34,734 nucleotides of DNA. Origin: Nitrospira sp. (GTDB taxonomy: Bacteria; Nitrospirota; Nitrospiria; Nitrospirales; Nitrospiraceae). Both the position numbers and the translations under genes were made by a program. Position 1 is the first letter of the stretch; each line of letters begins with the position of its first letter. Where the stretch lies: assembly GCA_005116895.1 (NCBI GenBank), contig SWDO01000001.1, forward strand, positions 288,568 through 323,301, in the 5' to 3' direction. Below the pieces are notes generated by a model that saw nothing but the letters and a program-made list of their open reading frames with translations, did no database searches and had not been told where the DNA came from. Positions 26,708-34,734 of the stretch are shown piece after piece.

Positions 26708-27316
26708 TTATAACATCCCCTTCGTCGATAGCACTTCCCCGGCCAGCCGCTCTTCCAGCATCGTCGCTTGATCGAGCGCCTTGGCAAGTGCTTTGAAGAT
26801 GGCTTCCATGATGTGGTGCGGATTGCGACCGTACATGAGATTTACGTGCAAGTTCAGGCCTCCGTGGGTCACAAAGGCCTGGAAGAAATCCTCGAACAGA
26901 CCGAGATCGAACGCCTTGATCTTCCGGTCCGGCAAATTCACGTTGTAAACGAGGAAGGGGCGCCCGCTAAGATCGACAGTGACCTGAGCCAAGGTTTCAT
27001 CCAACGGTGCTGAGGCAAACCCGAATCGCTTGATGCCCGCCTTTTCACCCAATGCCTGGTGCAGGACCTTCCCCATCACGATGCCGACATCTTCCACCGT
27101 ATGATGTTCATCGATGTCGAGGTCGCCCTTTGCTTGCACAGTCAGGTCGAAAAACCCATGTTTAGCCAAGAGCTCCAGCATATGGTCAAAGAATCGGATG
27201 CCGGTGTCGATCTTCCCTTTCCCGCTGCCATCCAAAGCCCACTCGACGCGGATATCGGTCTCTTTGGTAGCTCGATGAATGCTCGCCTGTCGTGGGGCAG
27301 ATCCGTTCTTCTTCAT
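26708..27316 (-). CDS. hisB: Imidazoleglycerol-phosphate dehydratase
   Basis: This is the monofunctional dehydratase of step seven. The 202-residue protein has [14 protein letters not shown], the metal-binding [11 protein letters not shown] near residue 70, a second such motif [17 protein letters not shown] near 165, and the internal duplication of the family. It lacks a phosphatase domain, so histidinol-phosphate phosphatase must be elsewhere. The start overlaps the hisD stop in ATGA. Confidence 0.96.
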   Translation of the reverse strand: MKKNGSAPRQASIHRATKETDIRVEWALDGSGKGKIDTGIRFFDHMLELLAKHGFFDLTVQAKGDLDIDEHHTVEDVGIVMGKVLHQALGEKAGIKRFGFASAPLDETLAQVTVDLSGRPFLVYNVNLPDRKIKAFDLGLFEDFFQAFVTHGGLNLHVNLMYGRNPHHIMEAIFKALAKALDQATMLEERLAGEVLSTKGML

Positions 27317-28596
27317 GAGAACCTAATGTTCGCCGACTTGGCATGGGCGTCGAACCCTTCGATCTGCGCAAGTCGAATCAAAGGATCTTTGACTTTAGCT
27401 AATTCTTGTTTCGTGTAATACACAATGTTGCTCACCTTGACATAATCATTAACGGACAGCGGTGAGAAGAACCGCGCGGTTCCTCCGGTCGGCAGCACGT
27501 GATTCGGCCCCGCGACATAATCGGCAACCGATGGTGGTGTATAGCGCCCCAAGAATAGGGCGCCCGCATGGCGGATCTTTTCCAAATAATCGAATGGATT
27601 ATCCACCGAGAGCGTCAGGTGTTCAGCCGCGATTTCGTTCGCCACCTCAATGGCTTCGTCCATAGTGGTCACGACGAAGGCAACTGAATGACGGGCGATT
27701 GATTTCGACGCAATCTTTTCACGTTGAAGCCCTTTCAGCTGACTTTCGATCAGTTTCGACACATCCTTCGCCAATCGCTCCGAGGTCGTCACAAGGAACA
27801 CCTGTGCGTCTTCATCATGCTCAGCTTCACAGAGCAGATCTGCCGCCACATGGGCCGGCTTTGCCTCATCATCGGCCACTACTAACAACTCACTGGGACC
27901 GGCCACCATGTCGATTCCAACCGTGCCGTAGAGCAATCGTTTGGCTGTGGCCACGTAGATATTTCCCGGCCCGACGATCTTGTCGACCCTCGCAATGGTG
28001 TTTGTCCCATAGGCAAGAGCCGCGACTGCTTGCACGCCGCCGACGCGATAAATCTCCGTGACTCCGGCAATATCGGCTGCGACCAGCAGATAAGGATTAA
28101 TTCCGTCCTTCTGGGGCGGGGTGACCATCACAATACGTGGGACACCGGCAACCTTGGCTGGAATCGCGCACATCAGCACAGATGACGGATACACGGCCTT
28201 GCCCCCAGGAATATACACCCCTACCGCATCGACTGGGCCAACCAGCTGCCCCAAGGTGGCATCCCCATCCTGGTACATCCAGGTCTTGGTCCGTTGCCGC
28301 TCATGAAACGACGTAATCCGTTGAGCGGCCAGCCGCAGCGCATCGCCCTCATCCTTTCGGATGTGGAAATAGGCATTCTTGACCTCTTCAGGAGTCACGC
28401 GCAGCGCGTCCGGCTTCAACACGACCTTATCGAATTGCTTCGTGTAGCGGAGGATCGCTTTATCGCCTCCCTGCTCAACCCCTTTCAGAATGGCCTGCAC
28501 GGTTTTTTCAACCACCACGCCGGTTGCCCGTCCGCGAAGCGCAATTTTTTTTAGGGATGGGAGAAAGCTGCGATCCGCTTGCGTCACGATTTTCAT
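27313..28596 (-). CDS. hisD: Histidinol dehydrogenase
   Basis: HisD performs the last two oxidations to histidine with NAD. The 427-residue protein has [27 protein letters not shown], the zinc and catalytic region [22 protein letters not shown] and [19 protein letters not shown]. Its start overlaps hisG and its stop overlaps hisB, both as ATGA, so hisGDB is one coupled unit. Confidence 0.96.
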   Translation of the reverse strand: MKIVTQADRSFLPSLKKIALRGRATGVVVEKTVQAILKGVEQGGDKAILRYTKQFDKVVLKPDALRVTPEEVKNAYFHIRKDEGDALRLAAQRITSFHERQRTKTWMYQDGDATLGQLVGPVDAVGVYIPGGKAVYPSSVLMCAIPAKVAGVPRIVMVTPPQKDGINPYLLVAADIAGVTEIYRVGGVQAVAALAYGTNTIARVDKIVGPGNIYVATAKRLLYGTVGIDMVAGPSELLVVADDEAKPAHVAADLLCEAEHDEDAQVFLVTTSERLAKDVSKLIESQLKGLQREKIASKSIARHSVAFVVTTMDEAIEVANEIAAEHLTLSVDNPFDYLEKIRHAGALFLGRYTPPSVADYVAGPNHVLPTGGTARFFSPLSVNDYVKVSNIVYYTKQELAKVKDPLIRLAQIEGFDAHAKSANIRFS

Positions 28597-29291
28597 GAGC
28601 GAGCTGCCTTCCGTTTGCGCGCGAGTACCACCGAGGAGCGACCATTGCGGGAGGGAACGCTCTGACTCCGCACCGCTACCCGAAGTTTACGAATCAACTC
28701 CATCAGTGGCTTCTGTTTGAGCCGAAAACTCGCCCGATTGACGATGAAACGGGCCGTCGAGTGAGTAATGACCTCGATCTCGGCAAGATCATGGGCTTTG
28801 AGTGTGCTGCCGGTTTCGACCAAGTCCACGATCCGATCTGCCAGCCCCACGACCGGCGCCAACTCGATAGAGCCATACAACTTGAGGATCTCGACTGGAA
28901 TTCCTCGCGTATTAAAATAGCGCTCGCTGATCCGTGGATACTTCGTCGCTATGCGAATCTTCGACGAGAGGCGATCATGTGTTCCCTCTCCCCGGAGCGC
29001 GGCGACGGAGATTCTACACGCTCCGAAGCCTAAATCCAATGGTTCGTATACATCACTTTCCTGCTCCAGCAAGACATCTTTCCCGACGATTCCGGCGTCC
29101 GCTCCCCCATATTCCACATACGTCGGCACATCGCTGGGCCGAACGATGAGGAAGGTCATCTCGTTCTCGGGACTGACAAAGATGAGTCGACGGCTCTCGC
29201 CTGACAACCCGGGAATGTCATAGCCCGCTCGTCGGAAGAGGCCTAGCGCGGACTCCATGAGTTTTCCTTTTGACAGAGCGATCGTCACCAT
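28593..29291 (-). CDS. hisG: ATP phosphoribosyltransferase, short form
   Basis: HisG starts histidine synthesis from ATP and PRPP. The 232-residue protein has ALSKGKLMESALGLFRRAG, RPSDVPTYVEYGGADAGIVGKD, and the PRPP-binding segment DLVETGSTLKAHDL. It ends with about 25 basic residues and lacks the C-terminal ACT-like regulatory domain of the long form. Short HisG works as a hetero-octamer with HisZ, a HisRS paralogue; no hisZ is in the window. It is nine bases behind murA. Confidence 0.94.
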   Translation of the reverse strand: MVTIALSKGKLMESALGLFRRAGYDIPGLSGESRRLIFVSPENEMTFLIVRPSDVPTYVEYGGADAGIVGKDVLLEQESDVYEPLDLGFGACRISVAALRGEGTHDRLSSKIRIATKYPRISERYFNTRGIPVEILKLYGSIELAPVVGLADRIVDLVETGSTLKAHDLAEIEVITHSTARFIVNRASFRLKQKPLMELIRKLRVAVRSQSVPSRNGRSSVVLARKRKAARS

Positions 29292-29300
29292 GTGTCACCC

Positions 29301-30569
29301 CTAGTGCATCTTCGTCGGCGACTTTTGGCGCTGAACCTCAGCTCCCAACGCGCCTAACTTTTCTTCAATTCTCTCGTATCCCCGATCAAGATGGTACACG
29401 CGTTGGACTTGCGTCACTCCCTCTGCAGCCAGCCCAGCGACGATCAACCCGGCACTCGCCCGAAGATCTGACGCCATGACTGGCGCGCCAGTCAGCTGCT
29501 TGCGTCCCGTCACCACCAACCGGTTCCCTTCAACGCGGATATGGGCTCCCATCCGCCGCAGTTCCTCGACATGCATGAACCGACTTTCGAACACCGTTTC
29601 AGTCACGACACTCGTGCCTTCGGCGAGACTCAACAGCGCAACCATTTGGGCCTGCATATCGGTGGGAAAGCCCGGGAAGGGCAACGTCCTCATATCAGTG
29701 CCTCGCAATGTGTCAGGCATGGTCAGACGCACATAGTCGTTGCCTTCCTGCACGTCGGCCCCCGCCTCACGCAACTTCATCAGCACCGCCTCAAGATGAC
29801 CTGGACGGCAATGCGTCGCGGTGACATCCCCTTGGGTCACAGCTGCTGCCGCCAAGTATGTGCCCGCCTCGATACGATCAGGAATGACGTCATGGTCCCC
29901 ACTATGAAGTTCTCGCACTCCCTCAATCACAATCTCATCGGTTCCCGCTCCTCGAATTCTGGCGCCGCGTTTGACGAGAAATTCGGCCAGGTCCACGATT
30001 TCTGGTTCCTTTGCCGCATTTTCTAGCGTCGTCACTCCCTCAGCTAATGTCGCCGCCATCATAAGATTTTCAGTACCGGTGACAGTCGGCGTATCACAAT
30101 AGATACGCTCACCTCTCAATCGTTTCGCCTTGGCCGTGATATAGCCGTGCTCAATGGAAATGTCAGCCCCTAATTTGGCCAAGCCCGCTAAATGAAGATT
30201 TACTGGCCTGGATCCGATTGCACAGCCCCCAGGAAGAGAGACTTTAGCCTCTCCCCAACGAGCGACCAACGGACCAAGAACCAATACCGAGGCTCGCATC
30301 GTCTTCACGAGATCGTACGGAGCTTCCGTTGATTCAATGGCATCGACCTGGATGACCGCCCGATTGCCCTCATGGGATACCTTGGCTCCGAGAATCCCTA
30401 AGAGCTTTCCCATCGTGAGCACATCCACGACCCTTGGAAGATTGGTGATGACGCATTCCCCGCCTCCCAGAATGGTCGAGGCCAAGATCGGAAGAGCGGA
30501 ATTTTTCGCGCCGCTAATGCGAACGTCTCCGGCGAGTCTCTTGCCGCCTCTGATAAGAATCTCATCCAT
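29301..30569 (-). CDS. murA: UDP-N-acetylglucosamine 1-carboxyvinyltransferase
   Basis: MurA transfers enolpyruvate to UDP-GlcNAc, the first committed step of peptidoglycan synthesis. The 422-residue protein has GAKNSALPILA with Lys22/Asn23, and the active-site Cys116 in PGGCAIGSRPV; the cysteine (not aspartate) form is the fosfomycin-sensitive type. Further motifs are TENLMMAATLAEG and PGFPTDMQAQ. It sits between prmC and hisG in the same direction with gaps of about nine bases on each side, a conserved arrangement in several phyla. Confidence 0.96.
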   Translation of the reverse strand: MDEILIRGGKRLAGDVRISGAKNSALPILASTILGGGECVITNLPRVVDVLTMGKLLGILGAKVSHEGNRAVIQVDAIESTEAPYDLVKTMRASVLVLGPLVARWGEAKVSLPGGCAIGSRPVNLHLAGLAKLGADISIEHGYITAKAKRLRGERIYCDTPTVTGTENLMMAATLAEGVTTLENAAKEPEIVDLAEFLVKRGARIRGAGTDEIVIEGVRELHSGDHDVIPDRIEAGTYLAAAAVTQGDVTATHCRPGHLEAVLMKLREAGADVQEGNDYVRLTMPDTLRGTDMRTLPFPGFPTDMQAQMVALLSLAEGTSVVTETVFESRFMHVEELRRMGAHIRVEGNRLVVTGRKQLTGAPVMASDLRASAGLIVAGLAAEGVTQVQRVYHLDRGYERIEEKLGALGAEVQRQKSPTKMH

Positions 30570-30578
30570 ACCGTGATC

Positions 30579-31472
30579 CTAGCTCACCCGCCGCGCGATC
30601 ATCACCCGTTCGATACCGGCCTCATCCTTGATGGTCTGAAGTCCGGTGTAGCCCCCTGCTTGTTCTGCCGCCAGTCGCACAATTGGAGCTTGCCCCTGAC
30701 CAAGCTCCATGACGAGCAATCCACCGGGCACGAGAAATTGCCGTGCATCGTGGAGCAATCGTTCATGGAACTCCGTTCCGCTCTGTCCGGCCACCAACGC
30801 CAACCGCGGCTCAAAATCTCGGACCTCTGGTTGCAGACCGGCCCAGACCTCTTCGGCGATGTACGGGGGATTAGACACGATCGCATCCACGGCTCCGATT
30901 AACTGGCATTCGTGCAAGGGGGACACTAGATCCCCTTCCTTCCAAGTAATTTTATCGCTGACGCCGTGTCTCTCTGCATTACTCTTGGCAACCGTCAACG
31001 CATCCCCGGAGCAGTCCAGGGCAAAAATTCGCATGCCGTTCAGGATGGTCGCCAAGGTTACCGCCACACATCCAGACCCTGTTCCCACATCAACCACTAC
31101 CGCACCTTCTGCAAACCGACCCTCCTTGAGCGTCTCCTGGACAAGAAGTTCAGTCTCAGGCCGAGGGATCAACACCGCCGGGTTCACATCAAAGTCGAGA
31201 CCGCAAAATTCCTGTGTGCCCAGAATATACTGGAGGGGTTCGCACCCCATCCGCCTCGATACGACTGATTCGGCACGAGCGAGTCCTTCAGCTAACATCG
31301 CTTGGTCTCTCCGACTCGCCAACTCGTGATGCTTCATTCCACATGCGAAGGCCAATAACCAGAGCGCTTCTTGAGATGCATTGGTCGATCCAGCTCTTTC
31401 TAAAGAGCGTTGGGCCCACGTGAGCACCATGCCAATCGTCTTCGGATCTGCGGTAATGGGGACAACCATCAT
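30579..31472 (-). CDS. prmC: Release factor glutamine methyltransferase
   Basis: PrmC N5-methylates the Gln of the GGQ motif in RF1 and RF2. The 297-residue protein has a helical N-domain (about residues 10-90), PRPETELLV, the S-adenosylmethionine motif VVVDVGTGSGCVAVTLA near 125, and NPPY at 201-204, which binds the glutamine side chain. Its start overlaps the prfA stop in ATGA, so the modifying enzyme is coupled to its substrate. A second ATG directly follows the first. Confidence 0.96.
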   Translation of the reverse strand: MMVVPITADPKTIGMVLTWAQRSLERAGSTNASQEALWLLAFACGMKHHELASRRDQAMLAEGLARAESVVSRRMGCEPLQYILGTQEFCGLDFDVNPAVLIPRPETELLVQETLKEGRFAEGAVVVDVGTGSGCVAVTLATILNGMRIFALDCSGDALTVAKSNAERHGVSDKITWKEGDLVSPLHECQLIGAVDAIVSNPPYIAEEVWAGLQPEVRDFEPRLALVAGQSGTEFHERLLHDARQFLVPGGLLVMELGQGQAPIVRLAAEQAGGYTGLQTIKDEAGIERVMIARRVS

Positions 31473-32551
31473 GACACGTTGGCGGTTTCAGCCTGCTGTT
31501 GTTGCGCCTTCAGCGCTTGAACGAATTCATCCAAGTCGCCTTCCATAACCAGCTCAAGCTTATGCAACGTCACCCCGACCCGATGGTCGGTGACACGGTT
31601 CTGAGGAAAATTGTAGGTGCGAATCTTCTCGCTTCGCTCGCCCGTTCCGACCTGGGATTTCCGGTTTTGGGCGATCTCCGCTTCGTGTTTTTCACGCTCG
31701 GCTTCCACGATGCGCGCGCGCAAGGTCCGCATGGCTTTCGTGCGATTCTTCAGCTGCGAACGCTCATCCTGGCAACTCACCACGACTCCGGTGGGAAGAT
31801 GGGTGATGCGCACGGCTGATTTCGTCGTATTGACACTCTGACCGCCGGCGCCGGAGGAGCAGAACGTGTCGATCCGGAGGTCTCCTGGATCGATCTTCAC
31901 ATCGATTTCATCCACTTCAGGCATGACCGCCACGGTGATAGTAGAGGTATGAATCCGGCCCGCCGCTTCCGTCACCGGCACCCGCTGCACACGATGCACG
32001 CCAGCCTCGTACTTAAAGTGGCTATAGGCCCCCTTGCCTTCGATCAGCGCCGTGATGTTCTTATATCCTCCGACACCATTCTCTGCCGCCTCGACCGTAT
32101 CGACCTTGAAGCCTTTCTTCTCCGCATATCTGATATAGGAACGGAATAACTCCCCGGCGAACAGCCCCGCCTCGTCTCCGCCGGTGCCGGCCCGGATTTC
32201 CAGGAGCAGACTCTTTTCATCCCGTGGATCTTTCGGAATCAAGAGCTCCTTGACCTGCTCTTCCATGACTTCCTGCTGCCTCCGCAACTCAGCGGTTTCG
32301 TCAGAGGCCATCTTGTGCATGTCACTGCCGGCTGATGGATCGGCCAGAATCTGCGCGGCCTCTTCCAGCTGGCGGGCATTGCTACGATAGACTTCGAACA
32401 ACTGAGCCGCCGGCTCAAGATCGACACGTTCCTTGCTGAGCTTATGAAGCTGCGCTGGCTGACTGACGACAGAGGGATCCATGAGCTGATCGATCAACTC
32501 TTGAAATCGTGAGGCCACGGATTCCCATTTCTTGAGTAACGCGGCTTCCAT
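31469..32551 (-). CDS. prfA: Peptide chain release factor 1
   Basis: RF1 terminates translation at UAA and UAG. The 360-residue protein has the N-terminal helical domain, EIRAGTGGDEAGLFA, the tripeptide anticodon element PVT at 192-194 (PxT type, which distinguishes RF1 from RF2), GGQ at 236-238 and the basic C-terminal region with RTYNFPQNRVTDHRVG. The start has GAGG about ten bases upstream. A terminator lies just before it, so it may depend on read-through from rpmE. Confidence 0.97.
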   Translation of the reverse strand: MEAALLKKWESVASRFQELIDQLMDPSVVSQPAQLHKLSKERVDLEPAAQLFEVYRSNARQLEEAAQILADPSAGSDMHKMASDETAELRRQQEVMEEQVKELLIPKDPRDEKSLLLEIRAGTGGDEAGLFAGELFRSYIRYAEKKGFKVDTVEAAENGVGGYKNITALIEGKGAYSHFKYEAGVHRVQRVPVTEAAGRIHTSTITVAVMPEVDEIDVKIDPGDLRIDTFCSSGAGGQSVNTTKSAVRITHLPTGVVVSCQDERSQLKNRTKAMRTLRARIVEAEREKHEAEIAQNRKSQVGTGERSEKIRTYNFPQNRVTDHRVGVTLHKLELVMEGDLDEFVQALKAQQQQAETANVS

Positions 32552-32588
32552 CGTGGTTGGTCCTCAGATGCGCGACTAATCCAGGCCG

Positions 32589-32629
32589 AAAAACAAAGGG
32601 ACCCTGCTCCAGGCGAAGCAGGGTCCCTT
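32589..32629 (-). terminator. Intrinsic terminator after rpmE
   Basis: On the minus strand a perfect 12-bp stem (AGGGACCCTGCT with AGCAGGGTCCCT) is closed by an eight-base loop and followed by TTTGTTTTT. It lies 20 bp downstream of the rpmE stop and 38 bp upstream of prfA. Confidence 0.85.
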
Positions 32630-32648
32630 CATATGACACGTAGAGTGG

Positions 32649-32855
32649 CTACTTGTCCTTCTTCGCGTACTTCTTTTTGAACCGCTCAACACGTCCTTCA
32701 GTATCGATGATCTTTTGTGTGCCGGTGAAGAACGGATGACAATTGGAGCAGATATCAACGCTGATATCACCAATGGTGGTACGCGTCTTAAACGAATTTC
32801 CGCAGGCGCAGTGAACTGTTGCCTCGCGGTATAGCGGATGAATACCCTTCTGCAT
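32649..32855 (-). CDS. rpmE: 50S ribosomal protein bL31
   Basis: This 68-residue protein begins MQKGIHPLY and contains the four zinc ligands CAC and CSNC (Cys16, Cys18, Cys36, Cys39), so it is the zinc-binding form of L31 rather than the zinc-independent paralogue. It ends in a Lys-rich tail. AAGGAG precedes the start by about nine bases. The rho-rpmE-prfA-prmC order is common in bacteria. Confidence 0.96.
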   Translation of the reverse strand: MQKGIHPLYREATVHCACGNSFKTRTTIGDISVDICSNCHPFFTGTQKIIDTEGRVERFKKKYAKKDK

Positions 32856-32914
32856 GACCTACAACTCCTTACCCATGAATGACAAACGTGCGTAGTCTCT
32901 TCCTAAGGGCCAAC

Positions 32915-32943
32915 ACTTTACCCGAAGGAAGTTTAAGAAACAA
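32915..32943 (-). promoter_or_regulatory. Candidate promoter for rpmE
   Basis: TTGTTT (32938-32943) and TAAAGT (32915-32920) with a 17-bp spacer on the minus strand, in the 96-bp gap after rho. Only four of six bases match in the -10. Confidence 0.35.
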
Positions 32944-32951
32944 GCACCACA

Positions 32952-34199
32952 TTACCGATTCATCGATTGCAGAAACTCCTGATTGGTCTTGGTGCCACCG
33001 ATCTTATCCATGAGGAATTCCATGGCTTCCATCGTCCCCAACGGACTGAGCACCTTCCGGAGGATCCACATCTTGTTAAGGCGATCTTTATCCACCAACA
33101 GTTCTTCTTTCCTCGTACCCGACTGACTGATATCGATCGCTGGAAACAGGCGCTTGTCCGCCAAGCGGCGATCCAAATGAACCTCCATGTTACCGGTCCC
33201 TTTGAACTCTTCAAAGATGACGTCGTCCATGCGACTACCGGTATCGACCAGTGCCGTTGCCATAATGGTGAGGCTCCCGCCGTTCTCAATATTGCGGGCC
33301 GCTCCAAAGAAACGTTTTGGCCGCTGCAGTGCGTTGGAATCCAAACCGCCAGAAAGCACCTTGCCGCTGGGCGGCGCAATGGTGTTATAGGCCCTGGCGA
33401 GACGGGTGATACTGTCCAACAGGATGACGACGTCCTTCTTGTGTTCGACAAGCCGCTTCGCTTTCTCCAGCACCATTTCCGCCACCTGGGCATGGCGCTG
33501 TGCCGGTTCATCAAACGTCGAACTGATGACTTCTGCCTTTACCTGCCGCTGCCAGTCGGTGACTTCTTCCGGTCGTTCGTCAATCAACAGCACGATGAGT
33601 GTGACTTCTTTGTGATTCCTGATAATGGCCCGAGCGATCGCTTGGAGAAGCATCGTCTTACCAGTACGAGGAGCCGCCACGATCAGTCCTCGCTGGCCTT
33701 TGCCGATCGGAGTTGTCAAATCCATGACGCGGGTACAATACTCTTCTCGGTCGAACTCCAGATTGAGTCGTTCTTCGGGGTACAACGGAGTGAGGTTATC
33801 GAAGAGAATCTTATCACGCGCCACCTCGGGGTCTTCATAGTTGACCTTCTCAACCTTGAGTAAGGCAAAATACCGTTCACTCTCTTTCGGGGGACGGATC
33901 TGACCCGACACAATGTCGCCGGTACGAAGGTTGAACCGGCGGATCTGTGACGGGGAGATATAAATGTCGTCGGGACCCGGCAGATAATTTGAGTCCGGCG
34001 CGCGGAGAAAGCCGAATCCATCAGGAAGTGTCTCTAGCACCCCTTCCCCAAAAACCACTCCGTTTTTTTCAGTCTGAGCTTGGAGGATCGCAAAGATCAG
34101 CTCCTGCTTTCTCAGATTGGCGGCTCCGTCGATCTTCAGCTCACGAGCCACATCATTCAAATCGGCGATGGACTTCTGTTTCAGTTCTGCAAGATGCAT
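32952..34199 (-). CDS. rho: Transcription termination factor Rho
   Basis: Rho is the hexameric RNA-dependent ATPase that ends transcription. The 415-residue protein has the N-terminal helix bundle, the cold-shock-like RNA-binding domain with DGFGFLR (about residues 60-66), the Walker A motif AAPRTGKT at 175-182, LIDERPEEV, the Q-loop and [11 protein letters not shown]. There is no long N-terminal insertion. Two starts are plausible: ATG 34199, preceded by GGGGGG five bases up and matching the usual M(N/H)LxELK N-terminus, and ATG 34223, preceded by AGAGGAG. I prefer the first. Confidence 0.96.
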   Translation of the reverse strand: MHLAELKQKSIADLNDVARELKIDGAANLRKQELIFAILQAQTEKNGVVFGEGVLETLPDGFGFLRAPDSNYLPGPDDIYISPSQIRRFNLRTGDIVSGQIRPPKESERYFALLKVEKVNYEDPEVARDKILFDNLTPLYPEERLNLEFDREEYCTRVMDLTTPIGKGQRGLIVAAPRTGKTMLLQAIARAIIRNHKEVTLIVLLIDERPEEVTDWQRQVKAEVISSTFDEPAQRHAQVAEMVLEKAKRLVEHKKDVVILLDSITRLARAYNTIAPPSGKVLSGGLDSNALQRPKRFFGAARNIENGGSLTIMATALVDTGSRMDDVIFEEFKGTGNMEVHLDRRLADKRLFPAIDISQSGTRKEELLVDKDRLNKMWILRKVLSPLGTMEAMEFLMDKIGGTKTNQEFLQSMNR

Positions 34200-34223
34200 T
34201 ACTTCCCCCCTATCTACTGACAT

Positions 34224-34676
34224 AGAACTCCTCTCAAGCCGTGGGTTTGTTATTCTCCAGAGTACACTCGAACTGATTGGTCATGCGAAACGCGCTTTTA
34301 TCGTAGCGATGAGCTTATTTCTTATTTAGGTCTTGGTCTGTTTGGGTTGGAATTGCTTGCGGAAGATTTCGTTGTCCGCTTCTTTATTGATTTGTCTCTT
34401 TATGAACTGCAGGAATATATGGTCACCCCTAAAACTCTCCGAGGTCTACAGCGCAAGCAGGATCTTTGATGGGCTCACTTACGTTACGCTCGCTGCTAGA
34501 TTTGTTCGGGACAGGTTCCGGATTTGAATTCTTCGGTGGAGAGAATCAGCCCAGCCTTAGATGATACGGGGATGATACCCAGGCATCGACCGGTTGTCAA
34601 CTAGCATCCAGAGTTTTGTTTTCTCTACATCATGAGAACAATATCCTTCCTAGTTAATCTCGCTCACGGGTGTAAT
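34224..34676. other. Intergenic stretch upstream of rho without a gene
   Basis: About 450 bp with no supported gene; the frames seen are short and lack family character. It must hold the rho promoter, but I could not pick a convincing -35/-10 pair. A small stem (AATTCT/AGAATC near 34527-34549) and the sequence CGGGACAGGTTCCGGA near 34508-34523 resemble short palindromic repeats often linked to RAYT transposases. This resemblance is from memory and weak. Confidence 0.4.
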
Positions 34677-34724
34677 CCCAAAATGATAATGTCCGCTTTG
34701 CCCAAAATAGAAATGTCCTCTTTG
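34677..34724. repeat. Two directly adjacent 24-nt repeats, probable insertion-sequence end
   Basis: The units at 34677-34700 and 34701-34724 both start CCCAAAAT and end CTTTG, with AATGTCC in the middle; they differ at four positions. Adjacent imperfect repeats of this type recall the subterminal repeats of IS21-family elements. If so, the element lies beyond the right edge of the window. Confidence 0.5.
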
Positions 34725-34734
34725 TTGATAGACT

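Noticed and set aside
34333..34527. 64-codon plus-strand frame upstream of rho
   Set aside because: Cys/Ser/Leu-rich translation without recognisable pattern, no ribosome binding site, in repeat-like sequence.

Overview
The window looks like a chromosomal piece of a Gram-negative bacterium, most probably a Nitrospira-like member of the Nitrospirota. This rests on overall sequence style, on lipoproteins and a PpiD/SurA-type periplasmic protein, and on gene order (an ilvBNC-psd-pssA-leuA block and a rho-rpmE-prfA-prmC-murA-his block). No marker-gene search could be run. Almost everything lies on the minus strand; only the SurA-type gene and rnhC are on the plus strand.

Layout in order of minus-strand transcription, from the right edge: (1) about 500 bp without a gene, ending in two tandem 24-nt repeats that resemble an insertion-sequence end; (2) rho, rpmE, a strong terminator, prfA, prmC, murA; (3) a histidine operon hisG-hisD-hisB-[acyltransferase]-hisH-[lipoprotein]-hisA-hisF-hisIE followed by a HIT-family gene, with many ATGA-type overlaps; (4) dnaG-rpoD behind a good promoter; (5) a tRNA with anticodon CAU, a coiled-coil zinc-ribbon protein, then rnhC on the other strand; (6) an M48 lipoprotein protease and the RNase P RNA gene; (7) branched-chain amino acid and phospholipid synthesis: ilvB-ilvN-ilvC-psd-pssA, then a leucine T-box leader, a palindromic repeat and leuA-cupin-leuB; (8) an NHL propeller gene, asd, a DUF2905 gene, a SpoIID-type gene and queA; (9) a convergent SurA-N-domain gene, with a second insertion-sequence-like end at the left edge.

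Functionally the region combines pathway blocks (Val/Ile/Leu, His, aspartate semialdehyde, phosphatidylethanolamine) with housekeeping genes for replication, transcription, translation termination, cell-wall synthesis and tRNA modification. The most unusual regulatory object is the T-box: specifier CUC, a UGGU acceptor-binding bulge, an antiterminator and a terminator are all readable. It places leuA and the genes behind it under control of uncharged tRNA-Leu. A 123-bp near-palindromic element has landed between its terminator and the leuA ribosome binding site.

The other odd spot is the interior of the his operon. There an acyltransferase-3 gene whose family-conserved N-terminus reaches beyond any ATG/GTG/TTG start is flanked by two short, coding-looking open frames. 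I did not find phage genes, a CRISPR array, a complete insertion sequence, or an obvious defence or biosynthetic island.
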